From: Rhizobiales bacterium UBA3584
Lineage (GTDB): Bacteria; Pseudomonadota; Alphaproteobacteria; Rhizobiales; Devosiaceae
DNA length: 64,000 nucleotides
NCBI GenBank assembly: GCA_002375765.1
Contig: DFMV01000045.1
Span: 1 to 64,000 of the forward strand
Direction of reading: 5' to 3'
Shown: positions 29,059 through 39,852 of the stretch, piece by piece
How positions within the stretch are numbered: position 1 is the first letter of the stretch
Layout: each line of letters starts with the position of its first letter
Translations under genes and position numbers: made by a program
Notes under the pieces: generated by a model
Seen by the model: the letters and a program-made list of their open reading frames with translations, nothing else
What the model was told of the DNA's origin: nothing
The model's database searches: none

Positions 29059-29745
29059 ATGGCCGGTGACCTGATTGTCGGGCTCGATGTCGGGACACGC
29101 AGAGAAGCCGAGGACATGATTTCGCGGCTCGACGGCATCGTCGATTTCTACAAGATCGGCTATCAGCTCTTTTACGGCGGCGACGGGCTGATCGTGGGCA
29201 AGGAATTACTCAAGGCCGGAAAGCGCGTGTTTTTCGACCTCAAGCTTCTCGATATCGACAACACGGTTGCCAAAGGCGTCGCGGCGATTGCCGATACCGG
29301 GGCGACCATGCTGACGCTTCATGCCTATCCCAAGGCGATGGCGGCGGCGGTCAAGGCGGCCGAAGGGAGCTCCCTGTGCCTGCTTGGCGTAACGGTCCTC
29401 ACCTCAATGGATCAGGCCGATCTCGATGAAGCCGGTTATGGCATTTCCGTTGACGAGCTTGTGGCGCGCCGGGCGCGGCAGGCGCGCGAAGCGGGCATGG
29501 GCGGTGTCGTCGCCTCGGCCTTCGAGGCGCGGGCCATACGCGAAATCGTCGGGCCCGACATGGCTGTCGTGACGCCGGGCATCCGCCCCTCGGGTTCTGA
29601 CAAGGGCGACCAGAAGCGGGTGATGACACCGGCCGATGCGCTGACGGCGGGAGCGTCCCACCTTGTGGTGGCGCGCCCCATCATTGCCGCACCCAGCCCG
29701 CGCCAGAGCGCGCAGGCGGTGCTGGCCGAAATGCAGGCGGCGTAA
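29059..29745 (+). CDS. pyrF: orotidine 5'-phosphate decarboxylase
   Basis: Makes UMP from OMP, the last step of de novo pyrimidine synthesis. The 228 residues show the catalytic DLKLLDID array (Asp-Lys...Asp) and the phosphate-binding end VTPGIRP...[16 protein letters not shown]. Ten bp separate it from dapB, so the two are probably co-transcribed. Confidence 0.97.
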   Translation: MAGDLIVGLDVGTRREAEDMISRLDGIVDFYKIGYQLFYGGDGLIVGKELLKAGKRVFFDLKLLDIDNTVAKGVAAIADTGATMLTLHAYPKAMAAAVKAAEGSSLCLLGVTVLTSMDQADLDEAGYGISVDELVARRARQAREAGMGGVVASAFEARAIREIVGPDMAVVTPGIRPSGSDKGDQKRVMTPADALTAGASHLVVARPIIAAPSPRQSAQAVLAEMQAA

Positions 29746-29755
29746 GGGGAACACC

Positions 29756-30562
29756 ATGGCATTGAAAATCGGGGTTGTGGGCGCGGGCGGGCGCATGGGA
29801 CAGACGGTTATCCGCGCGGTGGCTGCCCATGGCGGCATGACACTTGCGGCGGCTGCCGATCGGGACAATTCGAGCGTTCTGGGCAAGGATGCAGGCAGCC
29901 TGGTTGGGCTCGAACCTCTGGGAGTTGTCATCGGTGATACGCCGCTCGATATCGTCGACCAGGTGGATGCGGTGCTCGATTTCACGGCGCCGCAACTGAG
30001 CGTGGCGCTGGCCCGCCGGGCGGCCGAGCGCAAGCTGATCCACATTATCGGCACGACCGGCTGCTCGCCCGAAGACGACGCCGCGATCGCAAGGGCCGGT
30101 GCCGAGGGCGCGCGAATCGTCAAATCGGGCAATATGAGCCTTGGGGTGAACCTTCTTGCCGCGCTGGTCAAAAAGACAGCGGCCAGCCTCGATATCGGGT
30201 TCGATATCGAAATTCTCGAAATGCATCACCGCCACAAGGTGGACGCGCCTTCGGGTACGGCGCTGCTTCTGGGCGAAGCGGCAGCCGAGGGCCGCGGCAT
30301 CGATCTTGCCGACAATTGGGTCAAGGTGCGTGACGGGCACACGGGGGCACGCGAGCCCGGCTCGATCGGCTTTGCCACACTGCGCGGCGGCGGAATTGTG
30401 GGCGAGCATTCGGTGCTGTTTTCGTCCATGGCCGAAACCATCACCCTGTCTCACTCTGCACGCGACCGGACGCTGTTTGCCGACGGCGCGCTCCGGGCGG
30501 CACTGTGGGCCGCCGAGCAGCCGGCGGGTCTTTATTCCATGGCCGATGTTCTCGGCCTTTGA
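29756..30562 (+). CDS. dapB: 4-hydroxy-tetrahydrodipicolinate reductase
   Basis: Reduces the dipicolinate intermediate with NAD(P)H in lysine and diaminopimelate synthesis. It has the Rossmann motif [11 protein letters not shown] at the N-terminus, IIGTTGC, and the catalytic region [16 protein letters not shown]. The start is ATG 29756; the frame is open upstream through pyrF but without homology. 268 residues, a normal length. Confidence 0.97.
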   Translation: MALKIGVVGAGGRMGQTVIRAVAAHGGMTLAAAADRDNSSVLGKDAGSLVGLEPLGVVIGDTPLDIVDQVDAVLDFTAPQLSVALARRAAERKLIHIIGTTGCSPEDDAAIARAGAEGARIVKSGNMSLGVNLLAALVKKTAASLDIGFDIEILEMHHRHKVDAPSGTALLLGEAAAEGRGIDLADNWVKVRDGHTGAREPGSIGFATLRGGGIVGEHSVLFSSMAETITLSHSARDRTLFADGALRAALWAAEQPAGLYSMADVLGL

Positions 30563-30610
30563 TTCTTTATGACCGCGCTATCGAACACGCTCAATGACAA
30601 GGACTGATCT

Positions 30611-31225
30611 ATGACCGGCACGCTGATCCTCGTTCGCCACGGCCAGAGCGAATGGAACTTGAAAAATCTGTTCACCGGCTGGAAGAATCCCGGGCTGACC
30701 GATCTGGGGATCGAGGAAGCGAAAAAGGCCGGGCAGGCGCTCAAGGCGCGCGGCACGGTTCCCGATGCCTATTTCACTTCGGCGCTGACCCGCGCGCAGC
30801 GCACGCTCGATCTGATGCTCGAGGAAATGCGCATCACCGACCTCACGATCGTTCGCAGTCACAAGCTCAACGAGCGCGATTACGGTGACCTGTCGGGGCT
30901 CAACAAGGACGACGCGCGGGAGAAATGGGGCGACGAACAGGTCCATATCTGGCGCCGCTCCTATGACGTGCCCCCGCCGGGTGGCGAGAGTCTGAAAGAC
31001 ACCGCGGCGCGGGTTCTGCCGTACTACGAAGCCGAGATCGAGCCGTTGCTCAAGGCTGGAAAGACCGTCCTGGTCACGGCGCACGGCAATTCGCTGCGGG
31101 CTTTGGTCATGAAGCTCGAGGGGCTTGACGAAGAAGCGATCCTCAAACGCGAAATCGCCACTGGAGCGCCAATCATTTACGGCATCGATGCCGAGGGCAA
31201 GCGGGTTTCGACCGAAGAGCTTTAG
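30611..31225 (+). CDS. gpmA: 2,3-bisphosphoglycerate-dependent phosphoglycerate mutase
   Basis: Interconverts 3- and 2-phosphoglycerate in glycolysis. A 204-residue histidine phosphatase fold with RHGQSEWN (His10 as phospho-acceptor), [19 protein letters not shown] and the second His in [11 protein letters not shown]. Shorter than the E. coli enzyme (about 250), as is common for alphaproteobacterial GpmA. It converges on the AI-2E transporter, the stops overlapping by 4 bp. Confidence 0.94.
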   Translation: MTGTLILVRHGQSEWNLKNLFTGWKNPGLTDLGIEEAKKAGQALKARGTVPDAYFTSALTRAQRTLDLMLEEMRITDLTIVRSHKLNERDYGDLSGLNKDDAREKWGDEQVHIWRRSYDVPPPGGESLKDTAARVLPYYEAEIEPLLKAGKTVLVTAHGNSLRALVMKLEGLDEEAILKREIATGAPIIYGIDAEGKRVSTEEL

Positions 31226-32238
31226 TCAACGTTTTCGGGCGTATCGCCCAGGACGTCGCGCACATAAAGCTCGAGCACCAGGACGCGCAGAGCGGCAAGC
31301 AGGGGTGTGCCCAGCGCCACCCCGAGCGGGCCCAGTGCCACGCCCATGAACAAAAGGAAGATGACGGTCAGGGCCGGGGCGAGATTGACCACCCGATCCT
31401 GGATCAGCGGGGTCGTGACATTGGCGTCGAACTGCTGGATCAGGGTATAGCCACCCAGAACGATGAGCGCGGTCGTCCAGTCCTGGCCGATCATCGACAG
31501 ACCGATGGGGATGAAGGCCAGGATCGGCCCCACAAAGGGAATGAAGTTGAGCAGGCCCGCGATCAGGCCGAGCGTCAGCCCGTAGGACAGGCCCATTACA
31601 AGGAGGAGGGCTGTCGTCAATCCGCCCACAATCGCCATCAGCGCCAGCTGCCCCACCAGCCAGTGCTGAAGCGTCACGCCGGCCTTGCCGAGCACCTCGC
31701 GGGCCCGCGGGCGGGCCTTTATGGGCAAGAGAATGGTCAGCCCGTCGCGATATCGCCTGGGATCGATGGCGAGAAATATGCCGGTGAGAAAGACGATCAC
31801 CATGTTCGAAATCAGGCCGAACCCTGTGCCCAGGACGGCACCGGCGCCGCCAAAAATGGTCTGGGGTTCGGGGATGGCTTCGACGATATCGGTCACATCG
31901 AAGGTACGCGCCACCGGCAGGCCCCAATCATTGAGCTGGCTCGCCACCATGTCCCAGGCCTCGCCCAGTGCACTTGAAAGGGCATCGAACTGCGTGACAA
32001 TCGTCACCCCGCCGCCGATGGCGGCAATGATGATGACCGCCACGACAAAGATCAGGGTCAGGACCACGGCAAACGCACGCGGGAGGACGGGCACGAGCCG
32101 CATCGACAGCCGGATGAGCGCGTCGAGCACGGCGGCCACGAGAATGGCGGCAAACACCAGCATGAAGATGTGCGCGTAAAGCGCGACCAGCACCAGTGCC
32201 AGAAGTCCGATAAGTGCCAGAACTATTATGCGCGCCAA
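31222..32238 (-). CDS. AI-2E family transporter (PerM/TqsA-like)
   Basis: A 338-residue membrane protein with about seven to eight hydrophobic helices. Typical parts are the C-terminal [17 protein letters not shown] and the final LVLELYVRD. The family includes TqsA (autoinducer-2 export) and Na+/H+ antiporters, so substrate is unknown. I start at TTG 32238 ([13 protein letters not shown]), with GGAGGG 8 nt upstream; the longer frame would overlap the Ada-like gene's end and gives a non-homologous N-terminus. Confidence 0.85.
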   Translation of the reverse strand: MARIIVLALIGLLALVLVALYAHIFMLVFAAILVAAVLDALIRLSMRLVPVLPRAFAVVLTLIFVVAVIIIAAIGGGVTIVTQFDALSSALGEAWDMVASQLNDWGLPVARTFDVTDIVEAIPEPQTIFGGAGAVLGTGFGLISNMVIVFLTGIFLAIDPRRYRDGLTILLPIKARPRAREVLGKAGVTLQHWLVGQLALMAIVGGLTTALLLVMGLSYGLTLGLIAGLLNFIPFVGPILAFIPIGLSMIGQDWTTALIVLGGYTLIQQFDANVTTPLIQDRVVNLAPALTVIFLLFMGVALGPLGVALGTPLLAALRVLVLELYVRDVLGDTPENVD

Positions 32239-32296
32239 ATCAGCCCTCCGCCTCTTACGAGAGGCTAAGGCCTGAAACGCCCAGGAGTTCCATGCG

Positions 32297-33178
32297 CTAT
32301 TGTGAAGCGAGGAGCCCCGCTTCCCAGCCCAGAATGGCGCGTTTGCGCACGATGCCCCAATGATAGCCGGTGAGCGCACCGCTCGAGCCCACGATCCGAT
32401 GACAGGGGACGACAAAGGAAATGGGGTTGCGCCCGACCGCCCGGCCGATGGCGCGGGCTGCGTTGGGCTTTCCTACCGCCCTTGCGACCTCGCCATAGGT
32501 GGCGGCGCGACCGGCGGGCACCTTGAGCAGGGTTTCCCAGACCTTGATCTCGAACTGGGAGCCGATCATCACCAGCCGGACCGGCTGTTGGGGATCCCAC
32601 CGGTCAGGATCGAAAATGCGGACGGCAATCGGGGCAACCGCGTTGTCGTCGCGCCTGTACCCGGCATTCGGCCAGCGGCTGGCCAGATCTTCAAAGGCGT
32701 ACTGCTCCTTGCCGTCATCGGCAAAGGAAATGCCGGCCACGCCATATTGGGTGACCATCAGGCACACCTTTCCGAAGGGCGATGGCGCATAGCCCCAGGT
32801 GACTTCGAGCCCGGCCCCCTTTGCGCGGTAGATGCCCGGAGGCACCGCGTCATAGGTCACGAACAGGTCATGGAGACGGGAGGGGCCCGAAAGGCCCAAC
32901 TCATAGGTCGTATCGAGCACGCTCATATTGTCGCGCAAAAGCTTTCGCGCGTGGTCGAGCGCCACGGCCTGGGCAAAGCTCTTGGGCGTCAACCCGCACC
33001 AGCGGCGGAACATATCGACCAGCTGGTGTTCGCTGATCGAGAGCGCATGGGCCAGCCCGGCGATATCGGACGCTTCGGGGCCAGGCATCGAGAGGTATTC
33101 GATGGCCCGCGCGATGGTGCGATAGGTCTCGGCGCTGGTCATATCGGGAAGCTGTGAAATTGGTGTCATCTCGTTCAT
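32297..33178 (-). CDS. Ada-like AraC-HTH / methylated-DNA-protein cysteine methyltransferase
   Basis: A 293-residue fusion of an AraC-type helix-turn-helix (residues ~20-115, EHQLVDMFRRWCGLTPKSFAQ) with a full MGMT domain ending at the active-site PCHRIVGSSGALTGYHWG. The N-terminal zinc domain of E. coli Ada, which senses methyl phosphotriesters, is absent. It should repair O6-methylguanine; whether it also regulates transcription is unclear. Confidence 0.92.
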   Translation of the reverse strand: MNEMTPISQLPDMTSAETYRTIARAIEYLSMPGPEASDIAGLAHALSISEHQLVDMFRRWCGLTPKSFAQAVALDHARKLLRDNMSVLDTTYELGLSGPSRLHDLFVTYDAVPPGIYRAKGAGLEVTWGYAPSPFGKVCLMVTQYGVAGISFADDGKEQYAFEDLASRWPNAGYRRDDNAVAPIAVRIFDPDRWDPQQPVRLVMIGSQFEIKVWETLLKVPAGRAATYGEVARAVGKPNAARAIGRAVGRNPISFVVPCHRIVGSSGALTGYHWGIVRKRAILGWEAGLLASQ

Positions 33179-33230
33179 GGGCTCACACTATCGACCGATC
33201 TGGTACCGTACGACCCGATTTTTACGTCGA

Positions 33231-33698
33231 TCAGCGCTTTGCCCGGCTCAAAGCATGCCCGAAGGCATCGGCAAAACTCGCCTTGTCGTCGGGGGTGAGG
33301 AACCGCCCGATCTCGATCTCGCCTTCGCGCGTCACGATCTTGAGCGCCGTAACCCGGTTCTCATTGTCTCTGATGACCGAGAGCCGGATGAAGAAGGGAT
33401 TGAACGAGACAGCGGTTTCCCGGCCCTTCTTGGTGACATGGCGGATATCGAGGGCATCGGGCCAGAGGGTGATTTCCTCGAACATGTCCTTGTCGCGCAG
33501 CGAAGCGGTGAGCGCCCAATAGAGCAGGAGCACATCGAGCCCCAGAAGCCCCACGACCGGCCAGGCGCCCATGGCGTAAAACGCGATGCCGGGGATCGAC
33601 GCCATGACGCTGGTGAATGCTATCACCCAGCGGATTGCCTGGGGCGAAAGCGAGCGGTGAGGGCTCAGCAATGCGGCAAAGAGCGGGCTCTGGGTCAT
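33231..33698 (-). CDS. DUF2244 membrane protein
   Basis: A 155-residue protein with two hydrophobic helices (residues ~22-42 and 46-66), then a soluble domain of beta strands (DALDIRHVTKKGRETAVSFNPFFIRLSV). It matches DUF2244, a family of unknown function that often lies next to nth in alphaproteobacteria. Divergent from nth here. Confidence 0.82.
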   Translation of the reverse strand: MTQSPLFAALLSPHRSLSPQAIRWVIAFTSVMASIPGIAFYAMGAWPVVGLLGLDVLLLYWALTASLRDKDMFEEITLWPDALDIRHVTKKGRETAVSFNPFFIRLSVIRDNENRVTALKIVTREGEIEIGRFLTPDDKASFADAFGHALSRAKR

Positions 33699-33776
33699 CT
33701 CGGCTTGCCTTTTGGGCTCATGACCATTCTAAGGGGATTGTCCGGACAAAAATCAAATCAAATATCGCCGCGCCCC

Positions 33777-34424
33777 ATGCCCAAGCCACTGACCAGGGCC
33801 GAGATCGAAAAGATCTTCGAAGCCTTCTCGCTTCACGATCCCGAGCCCAAGGGTGAACTCGACTACGTCAATGTCTTTACGCTTCTGGTCGCCGTGGTGT
33901 TGTCCGCCCAGGCCACCGATGTGGGAGTCAACAAGGCAACCAGGGCGCTGTTTGCCATTGCCGATACGCCCGAAAAGATGGTGGCGCTGGGCGAAGACGC
34001 TATCCGCGAGCATATCAAGACCATCGGGCTGTACCGCAACAAGGCCAAAAACGTCTTCCTTTTGAGCCAGATGCTGATCGAAAAATACGACGGCCAGGTC
34101 CCCGATACCCGCGAGGCGCTCGAGGCCCTGCCCGGGGTGGGCCGCAAGACAGCAAACGTGGTGCTCAATATCGGGTTCGGCCAGCCCACCATTGCCGTGG
34201 ACACCCATCTGTTTCGCGTGGGCAACCGCACGGGGATCGCGCCGGGCAAAACGCCGCTGGCTGTGGAGCTGGCGCTTCTCAAGCGGGTACCCAAGCACTA
34301 TCTGCTGCACGCCCATCACTGGCTGATCCTGCATGGGCGCTATGTGTGCAAGGCGCGCAAGCCCGAATGCTATCGCTGCATCATCGCCGAGTGGTGCCGC
34401 TATCCGGCCAAGACCGCCGGCTAG
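33777..34424 (+). CDS. nth: endonuclease III
   Basis: A 215-residue DNA glycosylase/AP lyase for oxidised pyrimidines. The helix-hairpin-helix LPGVGRKTANVV carries the catalytic Lys; the catalytic Asp is in VDTHLFRVGNR. The [4Fe-4S] cluster motif at the end is C-x6-C-x2-C-x5-C (CKARKPECYRCIIAEWC). The start is ATG 33777; the frame is open ~600 bp upstream only because that DNA is the reverse strand of DUF2244. Confidence 0.96.
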   Translation: MPKPLTRAEIEKIFEAFSLHDPEPKGELDYVNVFTLLVAVVLSAQATDVGVNKATRALFAIADTPEKMVALGEDAIREHIKTIGLYRNKAKNVFLLSQMLIEKYDGQVPDTREALEALPGVGRKTANVVLNIGFGQPTIAVDTHLFRVGNRTGIAPGKTPLAVELALLKRVPKHYLLHAHHWLILHGRYVCKARKPECYRCIIAEWCRYPAKTAG

Positions 34425-34494
34425 ACCGGTTGCGCCCCCGGCCGCTATGGCTTAAGCGAGGGGCAGTATCCATGACAGTTTATGCGGAGCGCCG

Positions 34495-35496
34495 ATGACC
34501 ACGCGGTTCGACGTCCTGACCATCGGCAACGCCATCGTCGATGTGATCGCCCCGATCGATGACACTTTCCTTGTCGATGAAGGCTTGCGCAAATCGATCA
34601 TGCATCTTGTCGATGCGGATCGCTCGGCGGATCTTTTCTCCAAGATGCCCCAGAACAAGACCATCATTCCGGGCGGCAGTTCGGCCAATACGGCGGCGGG
34701 CGTTGCGGCGCTGGGCGGCCGGGCCGCGTTTGTGGGCAAGGTTGCCGAGGACGAGCTGGGCCTGATCTTCCGGGACGATTTCGATACCAAGGGGATCGGG
34801 TATGAAACCGGCTATCTTTATGACGGCCCGGCCACCGCGCGCTCGATGATCCTTGTGACGCCCGATGGCGAGCGCACCATGAACACCTATCTGGGCGCCT
34901 GCCAGCACCTGACCGAAGACGATATCGTCGAGGAGACCATAGGGGCTTCGGCCATTACCTATATGGAAGGCTATCTGTGGGACCCCCCGCAAGCCAAGAA
35001 GGCCTTCGTCAAGGCCGCCCACTACGCCCACAAGAATGAGCGTGCCGCAGCGATCACGCTGTCGGACCCGTTCTGCGTCAACCGGTTCCGCAACGAGTTT
35101 CTCGATCTCATCAAGTCAAAGACCATGGATTACGTCTTTGCCAATATCGAGGAGGTCAAGGCGCTCTATGATACCGACGATCTCAACGTCGCCGTGCGCC
35201 AGTTGGCCGAAGACGCCGAAATCGCAGCGGTCACCATGGGCGCGCGCGGCGCCATGGCGATCAAGAACGGGGAAATCGTTTCAGTCCCGGCCTTTCCAGT
35301 CAGCGATGTCGTCGATGTGACCGGCGCGGGCGATCTTTTCGCATCGGGCTTCCTGCTCGCCACGGCGCGCGGACAATCGATGGAAGAGGCGCTCAAGCTG
35401 GGGTGCCTGGCCGCATCGGAAGTGATTTCGCACTATGGCGCGCGCCCGGTGGCCGATCTCAAGGAACTCGCACGCGGCGAAGGTATAGCCGTCTAG
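34495..35496 (+). CDS. PfkB-family adenosine kinase
   Basis: A 333-residue ribokinase-fold sugar/nucleoside kinase. It has the first PfkB signature [24 protein letters not shown] and the second, [14 protein letters not shown] (catalytic Asp). Alphaproteobacterial orthologues are annotated as adenosine kinase, which salvages adenosine to AMP. The substrate is inferred from overall similarity. Its stop overlaps that of coaA on the other strand (shared CTAG). Confidence 0.88.
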   Translation: MTTRFDVLTIGNAIVDVIAPIDDTFLVDEGLRKSIMHLVDADRSADLFSKMPQNKTIIPGGSSANTAAGVAALGGRAAFVGKVAEDELGLIFRDDFDTKGIGYETGYLYDGPATARSMILVTPDGERTMNTYLGACQHLTEDDIVEETIGASAITYMEGYLWDPPQAKKAFVKAAHYAHKNERAAAITLSDPFCVNRFRNEFLDLIKSKTMDYVFANIEEVKALYDTDDLNVAVRQLAEDAEIAAVTMGARGAMAIKNGEIVSVPAFPVSDVVDVTGAGDLFASGFLLATARGQSMEEALKLGCLAASEVISHYGARPVADLKELARGEGIAV

Positions 35497-36437
35497 ACCT
35501 TGCGCAACGCCACTTCGTGGATGGAGTGGTCGGCGCCTTTCTTGAGAATCAGATCGGCCCGCCCGCGGGTGGGCAGGATGTTTTCGCGCAGATTCGGCAA
35601 ATTGATAGACTGCCAGATGGACTTGGCCGTCGAAACTGCCGTCAGCTCGGAAAGCTCGGAAAAGCGCTTGAAAAAGCTCTGGGGGTCGCGGAAAGCCGTT
35701 TCGCGCAGCTTCATGAAGCGCTCCACATACCAGGCCTCGAGCACGTCCTCGTCGGCGTCGATATAGACCGAGAAATCGATGAAGTCGGACGCGAAGACGA
35801 TCGGGTTGCCGGTTTTAGGCAATTCGCCGGGCTGAAGAATGTTGAGCCCCTCGACGATGAGAATGTCGGGGCTCTCCACGGTGTTGGTCTTGTCGGGTAC
35901 GATATCGTAGACCAGATGAGAATAGGTCGGGGCGCTGACCCTGGGCTGGCCCGATTTGATCGCGGCGAGAAACTGAACGAAGGCCGACCGGTCATAGCTT
36001 TCGGGAAAACCCTTGCGCTGCATCAACCCGCGCTCCTCGAGCACCCTGTTGGGATAGAGGAACCCGTCGGTGGTGATGAGATCGACCTTGGGCGAGCTCG
36101 GCCAGCGGCGCAGCAAGGCGCGCAGGATGCGGGCGGTGGTCGATTTGCCCACCGCCACCGAACCGGCAACACCGATGATGAAGGGCACCTTTGCCCCGTT
36201 ATGGCCCAGAAAGCGCGTCGAGGCGTAGTGGATGCCCTGAATGGCTTCGACGTAGAACGAGAGCAGTCGGGTTAGCGGCAGATAGACGATTTCGGCTTCA
36301 GCCAGCGAGATCGGATCGTTGAGGGCCCGGAGGTGTTCGATATCTTCGGCATTGAGCGTCATGGGCTCGTCAGCGCGCAGCCGTGCCCATTCGTCGATAG
36401 AAAAACTCAGATAAGGCGTGTAGGAACTCTTGGGCAT
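35493..36437 (-). CDS. coaA: type I pantothenate kinase
   Basis: First step of coenzyme A synthesis. The 314-residue P-loop kinase has Walker [13 protein letters not shown] (residues ~89-100), [31 protein letters not shown] and VEGLNILQ. Situated directly after hisE in the same direction (2-bp gap), so it is probably part of the his transcript. Pantothenate kinase at the end of his operons is common in Hyphomicrobiales. Confidence 0.96.
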   Translation of the reverse strand: MPKSSYTPYLSFSIDEWARLRADEPMTLNAEDIEHLRALNDPISLAEAEIVYLPLTRLLSFYVEAIQGIHYASTRFLGHNGAKVPFIIGVAGSVAVGKSTTARILRALLRRWPSSPKVDLITTDGFLYPNRVLEERGLMQRKGFPESYDRSAFVQFLAAIKSGQPRVSAPTYSHLVYDIVPDKTNTVESPDILIVEGLNILQPGELPKTGNPIVFASDFIDFSVYIDADEDVLEAWYVERFMKLRETAFRDPQSFFKRFSELSELTAVSTAKSIWQSINLPNLRENILPTRGRADLILKKGADHSIHEVALRKV

Positions 36438-36439
36438 TC

Positions 36440-36760
36440 TCAGTCCCTGGGCCTTGCGGCCTTTTCGGCCAGACCCGATTGCGCCGTGCGCCGGTCAAGT
36501 TCATCGGACACTTCAGAGAGCGCCACGCCCTCCGAGCGCAACAGAACCAGAAGGTGATAGACAAGGTCGGCGCCTTCCTTGACCAGTTCCTCGCGATCGC
36601 CGCTCATCGCCGCAATCACTGTCTCAACGGCCTCTTCGCCCAGTTTCTGGGCGCATTTGGCGGTTCCCCTGGCGATCAGCTTTGCCGTATAGGACTCCTC
36701 GGGCGAGGCGTTCGCCCGCTCGGCCAGGCGCGCGTCAAGCGCTTCGATGCTCAATGTCAT
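36440..36760 (-). CDS. hisE: phosphoribosyl-ATP pyrophosphatase
   Basis: Second step of histidine synthesis. A 106-residue MazG-like helical protein with [17 protein letters not shown] and the metal-binding [14 protein letters not shown]. Its separation from HisI is normal in alphaproteobacteria; hisI is not in the window. Lies between hisF and coaA. Confidence 0.95.
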   Translation of the reverse strand: MTLSIEALDARLAERANASPEESYTAKLIARGTAKCAQKLGEEAVETVIAAMSGDREELVKEGADLVYHLLVLLRSEGVALSEVSDELDRRTAQSGLAEKAARPRD

Positions 36761-36830
36761 GAATTGGGCCTCCGTCTCCCCGCCATCCGTCTAATCATCG
36801 CCGGGGGCAGGGTGCAAGCAGTCAAAAAGG

Positions 36831-37595
36831 TTAGTCGAGCCGCATGGGAATACCGGCGGCAGCCATATGCGCCTTGGCCTCGCCGATGGTGAACGTGCCA
36901 AAGTGAAAGATCGAAGCGGCCAGAACAGCAGTCGCGTGGCCCTTTTTGATGCCATCGACAAGGTGATCGAGAGTGCCAACCCCGCCCGAGGCGATAACCG
37001 GGACTTCCACCGCATCGGCGATGGTACGGGTCAGCTCGAGATCGAAACCGGACTTTGTCCCGTCGCGGTCCATGGAGGTGACCAGCAACTCGCCGGCTCC
37101 GCGCTCGACGGCGCCAATGGCGAATTCCACGGCGTTGAGCCCGGTCGGCTTGCGCCCGCCATGGGTGAAAATTTCCCAGGTGCCCGAGTCGCCGCGTTTG
37201 GCGTCGACCGAAACCACAATGCACTGATTGCCGAACTTGTCGGCGGCCCGCGCCACGAAATCGGGGTCGTTGACCGCAGCGGAATTGATCGAAACCTTAT
37301 CGGCGCCGGACAACAGCAGTTTGCGGATATCGTCATTGGAACGCACGCCCCCGCCCACGGTGACCGGCATGAAACAATGCTCGGCCGTGCGCGCCACGAC
37401 GTCAAAAATCGTATCGCGGCCTTCGTGGCTGGCGGCGATATCAAGAAAGCACAGCTCGTCGGCTCCCGCCGCATCATAGGCAATGGCCGCTTCGACCGGA
37501 TCGCCGGCATCGACAAGATCGACGAAATTGACGCCCTTGACGACGCGGCCGTCCTTGACGTCGAGGCAGGGAATAATACGGGCCTTGAGGGTCAT
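36831..37595 (-). CDS. hisF: imidazole glycerol phosphate synthase, cyclase subunit
   Basis: Closes the imidazole ring using ammonia from HisH. A 254-residue TIM barrel with [19 protein letters not shown] (catalytic Asp11 near CLD), [20 protein letters not shown] (second catalytic Asp) and VIASGGVG. The start is ATG 37595, preceded by AAAGAGGAG. Its first 15 codons are repeated 110 bp upstream, as part of a small ORF whose stop overlaps this ATG. Confidence 0.96.
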   Translation of the reverse strand: MTLKARIIPCLDVKDGRVVKGVNFVDLVDAGDPVEAAIAYDAAGADELCFLDIAASHEGRDTIFDVVARTAEHCFMPVTVGGGVRSNDDIRKLLLSGADKVSINSAAVNDPDFVARAADKFGNQCIVVSVDAKRGDSGTWEIFTHGGRKPTGLNAVEFAIGAVERGAGELLVTSMDRDGTKSGFDLELTRTIADAVEVPVIASGGVGTLDHLVDGIKKGHATAVLAASIFHFGTFTIGEAKAHMAAAGIPMRLD

Positions 37596-37705
37596 CGGAC
37601 GCCCGCTCCTCTTTTGAAATTTGCTGTCCTCGCGGCTGCGCCGCTGCGGGCAAGCCGGGCGTCCCTGACGTCGAGGCAAGGGATGATACGGGCCTTGAGG
37701 GTCAT
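37592..37705 (-). pseudogene. duplicated hisF 5' fragment, 37-codon ORF
   Basis: 37661-37705 repeats 37551-37595 (the hisF 5' end) at 41 of 45 positions. It encodes [15 protein letters not shown], then runs into unrelated sequence ([22 protein letters not shown]) and stops at a TGA overlapping the hisF ATG. Its own ATG overlaps the hisA stop. Three of the four differences are synonymous. The foreign part is bounded by GGACGCCCG and CGGGCGTCC, an inverted repeat. It may be a duplication scar or a coupling leader peptide. Confidence 0.7.
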
Positions 37706-38436
37706 GCCGCCTCGCCCTTCAAAAGTGCCAGTGCTTCACGTGAATCAATGCGGCCGTCATAGAGCGCCCGGCCCGAGATCGCGCCTTCGAGAATCTGGGC
37801 GTCGGGCTCGGTCATGCGGCGGATGTCCCCGATGTCGGCCAGACCACCCGAAGCGATGACCGGAATGGATGTGGCCTTGGCCAGTTCCAGCGTCGAGGGC
37901 CAGTTGATGCCCTTCAAAACCCCGTCACGGTCGATATCGGTATAGATGATCGCCGCAACCCCCGCGCCCTCGAAGCGTTGCGCAAGGTCGATGGCCGAGA
38001 GTTCGGAAGTTTCCGCCCAGCCTTCCACGGCCACCTTGCCGCCGCGCGCGTCGATGCCCACGGCAACCCGACCGGGGAACGCCTTGCAAGCGGCCTTGAC
38101 CAGTTCGGGATCGCGCACGGCGACGGTGCCGAGAATGACGCGGGCCAGGCCCTTTTCGAGCCAGCTTTCGATATGGGCGAGCTTGCGAATGCCGCCACCG
38201 AGCTGGACCGGGAAATCGACGGCCCTAAGGATTGCCTCCACTGCCGCGCCATTGACGCTTTCACCGGCAAAGGCGCCGTTGAGATCGACGACGTGGAGAT
38301 ATTCAAACCCCTGATCCTCGAACGCCCTGGCCTGGGCTGCCGGATCATCGTTGAAGACAGTCGCCTGTTCCATGTCGCCAAGCTTGAGGCGCACGCACTG
38401 GCCGTTCTTGAGGTCGATGGCGGGAAACAAAATCAT
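37702..38436 (-). CDS. hisA: phosphoribosylformimino-5-aminoimidazole carboxamide ribotide isomerase
   Basis: A 244-residue TIM-barrel isomerase of the histidine pathway, homologous to HisF. It has [20 protein letters not shown] (catalytic Asp8), [23 protein letters not shown] (second Asp) and VIASGGLA. The end overlaps the hisF-like fragment (ATGA) and the start overlaps the SnoaL-like gene. A parS-like palindrome lies in its last codons. Confidence 0.96.
   Translation of the reverse strand: MILFPAIDLKNGQCVRLKLGDMEQATVFNDDPAAQARAFEDQGFEYLHVVDLNGAFAGESVNGAAVEAILRAVDFPVQLGGGIRKLAHIESWLEKGLARVILGTVAVRDPELVKAACKAFPGRVAVGIDARGGKVAVEGWAETSELSAIDLAQRFEGAGVAAIIYTDIDRDGVLKGINWPSTLELAKATSIPVIASGGLADIGDIRRMTEPDAQILEGAISGRALYDGRIDSREALALLKGEAA
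37732..37747. promoter_or_regulatory. parS-like site within hisA coding sequence
   Basis: TGCTTCACGTGAATCA, identical to the site at 7668-7683 and the reverse complement of 7643-7658. It encodes D-S-R-E-A in the hisA C-terminus and contains a GANTC motif. Matches the parS consensus at 14 of 16 positions. Confidence 0.55.
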
Positions 38437-38810
38437 GGTGAAACGACCGGGTCCTCAGCGACATGGGGTGGTTCTTCGACGCGGCGGTAGGAATAGACCT
38501 TGGCGTCTCGTATCTCGATTTGAGCGGCGTTGTCTGCCTCGTACTCGACATCGCCGTTGGCGTCGAGCCAGTCGATGTGATGATCGAGCCGCACTGTCAG
38601 ACCATCGGTCCGCATGTCCTTGATCGTAATGCGCATCGGCTCGGCATCAAACCAGTCTGAAACGACCTCATGGCCAACACCGGCACCTTCGGGGCCATAA
38701 AAGGCCACGGCCTCGTGGCACAGGCCGAGAAAGGCATCCTTGTCGCGCCGGGTTATGGCGTCGCACCAGGAGGTGACGATCCGTTCCGGCTCGTCCATCA
38801 AGGCGTCCAT
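38433..38810 (-). CDS. SnoaL/NTF2-like protein
   Basis: A 125-residue protein with the cone-shaped NTF2-like pattern: an N-terminal helix pair ([31 protein letters not shown]) and later antiparallel strands ([40 protein letters not shown]). It may be an enzyme or a binding protein; ligand unknown. It sits in the his operon between hisH and hisA. The alternative start ATG 38798 would give a TGATG overlap with hisH. Confidence 0.75.
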   Translation of the reverse strand: MDALMDEPERIVTSWCDAITRRDKDAFLGLCHEAVAFYGPEGAGVGHEVVSDWFDAEPMRITIKDMRTDGLTVRLDHHIDWLDANGDVEYEADNAAQIEIRDAKVYSYRRVEEPPHVAEDPVVSP

Positions 38811-39448
38811 CCGAGAAAGTTCTCAATGAGCGCCAGGCCAAGTGATTGGCTTTTTTCGGGGTGGAACTGGGTGCCGAAAATGTTGTCGCGACCGACGATG
38901 GCCGTGATCGGACCGCCATAATCGGCGGTGGCGATCACCTCCTCGGGCTTTTCAGCCTTCATGTGATAGGAGTGCACGAAGTAAGCGTGCAGGCCATTTT
39001 CGCCCGTCTCGATGCCTTCAAGAAGGACGTGGGCGCGTGAAACGCTGAGCGTGTTCCAGCCCATATGCGGCACCTTGAGCGCGGGGTCGGACGGCTCGAT
39101 CTTTTCAATCGCGCCGGCGATCCAGCCCAGCCCCTTTGTTTCGGTCTTTTCCCGCCCGACGCTGGCCAGAAGCTGCATGCCGACGCAGACGCCAAGGAAT
39201 GGTGCACCGCCGGCGATCACCTTTTCGGTCAGCACCTCATGCATGCCGGGCACGGCATCAAGCCCTGCCATGCAATCGGCAAAGGCACCGACGCCGGGCA
39301 GGACTATCCTGTCGGCGTTGCGGACCAGATCGGCATCGGAGGTGACGATGATTTCGGTTTCGGTTCCTTCGGCGGCGCGGGCAAAAGCCTTTTGCGCCGA
39401 TTTGAGATTGCCTGCTCCATAGTCGATGATGGCAACGATCTGGCTCAT
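38798..39448 (-). CDS. hisH: imidazole glycerol phosphate synthase, glutaminase subunit
   Basis: A 216-residue class I glutamine amidotransferase that feeds ammonia to HisF. The triad is visible: Cys in [12 protein letters not shown], and His and Glu in [10 protein letters not shown]. It begins [15 protein letters not shown], typical of HisH. ATG 39448 overlaps the end of the DUF2628 gene (ATGA). Confidence 0.96.
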   Translation of the reverse strand: MSQIVAIIDYGAGNLKSAQKAFARAAEGTETEIIVTSDADLVRNADRIVLPGVGAFADCMAGLDAVPGMHEVLTEKVIAGGAPFLGVCVGMQLLASVGREKTETKGLGWIAGAIEKIEPSDPALKVPHMGWNTLSVSRAHVLLEGIETGENGLHAYFVHSYHMKAEKPEEVIATADYGGPITAIVGRDNIFGTQFHPEKSQSLGLALIENFLGWTP

Positions 39449-39813
39449 TGGCGGGGTCCGTAGGTTTTTTCGAGCCATATCTGCTCGGCGGAGATTGTGC
39501 TGTCGGCGGCCAATTCCCCGCTCGCGATCCAGTTGCGGTTTTCCAGCGCCTGGCCGGCGATGGGCGCGGCCGCAAAGCCGGTCCACAACGCAAAGATCAG
39601 ATAGAGCAACACTGAAAGATCATCACCGATATGGGGCGCGAGCACAAAAAGTCCAATCACCACGACGACCCAGAGCACAAGATAGGCAATCGCGCCGCGC
39701 GCAAGGGCCCAGAACGGGGCGAACAGAAAGGCGCCCCAACTGAATTTTTCGGGCAGAACATGAATGGCGTCGGGGCCGTTTTCCGGCTTGGCATAAATAG
39801 CATAGAGGGTCAT
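39445..39813 (-). CDS. DUF2628 membrane protein
   Basis: A 122-residue protein with about two to three hydrophobic helices ([50 protein letters not shown]). The motif [17 protein letters not shown] is typical of DUF2628, of unknown function. This gene between hisB and hisH is a recurring feature in Hyphomicrobiales. Overlaps hisH. Confidence 0.82.
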   Translation of the reverse strand: MTLYAIYAKPENGPDAIHVLPEKFSWGAFLFAPFWALARGAIAYLVLWVVVVIGLFVLAPHIGDDLSVLLYLIFALWTGFAAAPIAGQALENRNWIASGELAADSTISAEQIWLEKTYGPRQ

Positions 39814-39852
39814 GAGACCGGTCCGTAACGGGGCATTGCCCCAGCCTAGATC

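Noticed and set aside
33177..33776. Upstream extension of nth by 200 codons
   Set aside because: It is the reverse strand of the DUF2244 gene and has no endonuclease III homology; the family starts at ATG 33777.
37592..37705. The hisF-like mini-ORF as a his attenuator leader peptide
   Set aside because: It contains no histidine codon and sits inside the operon, so classical his attenuation does not fit.
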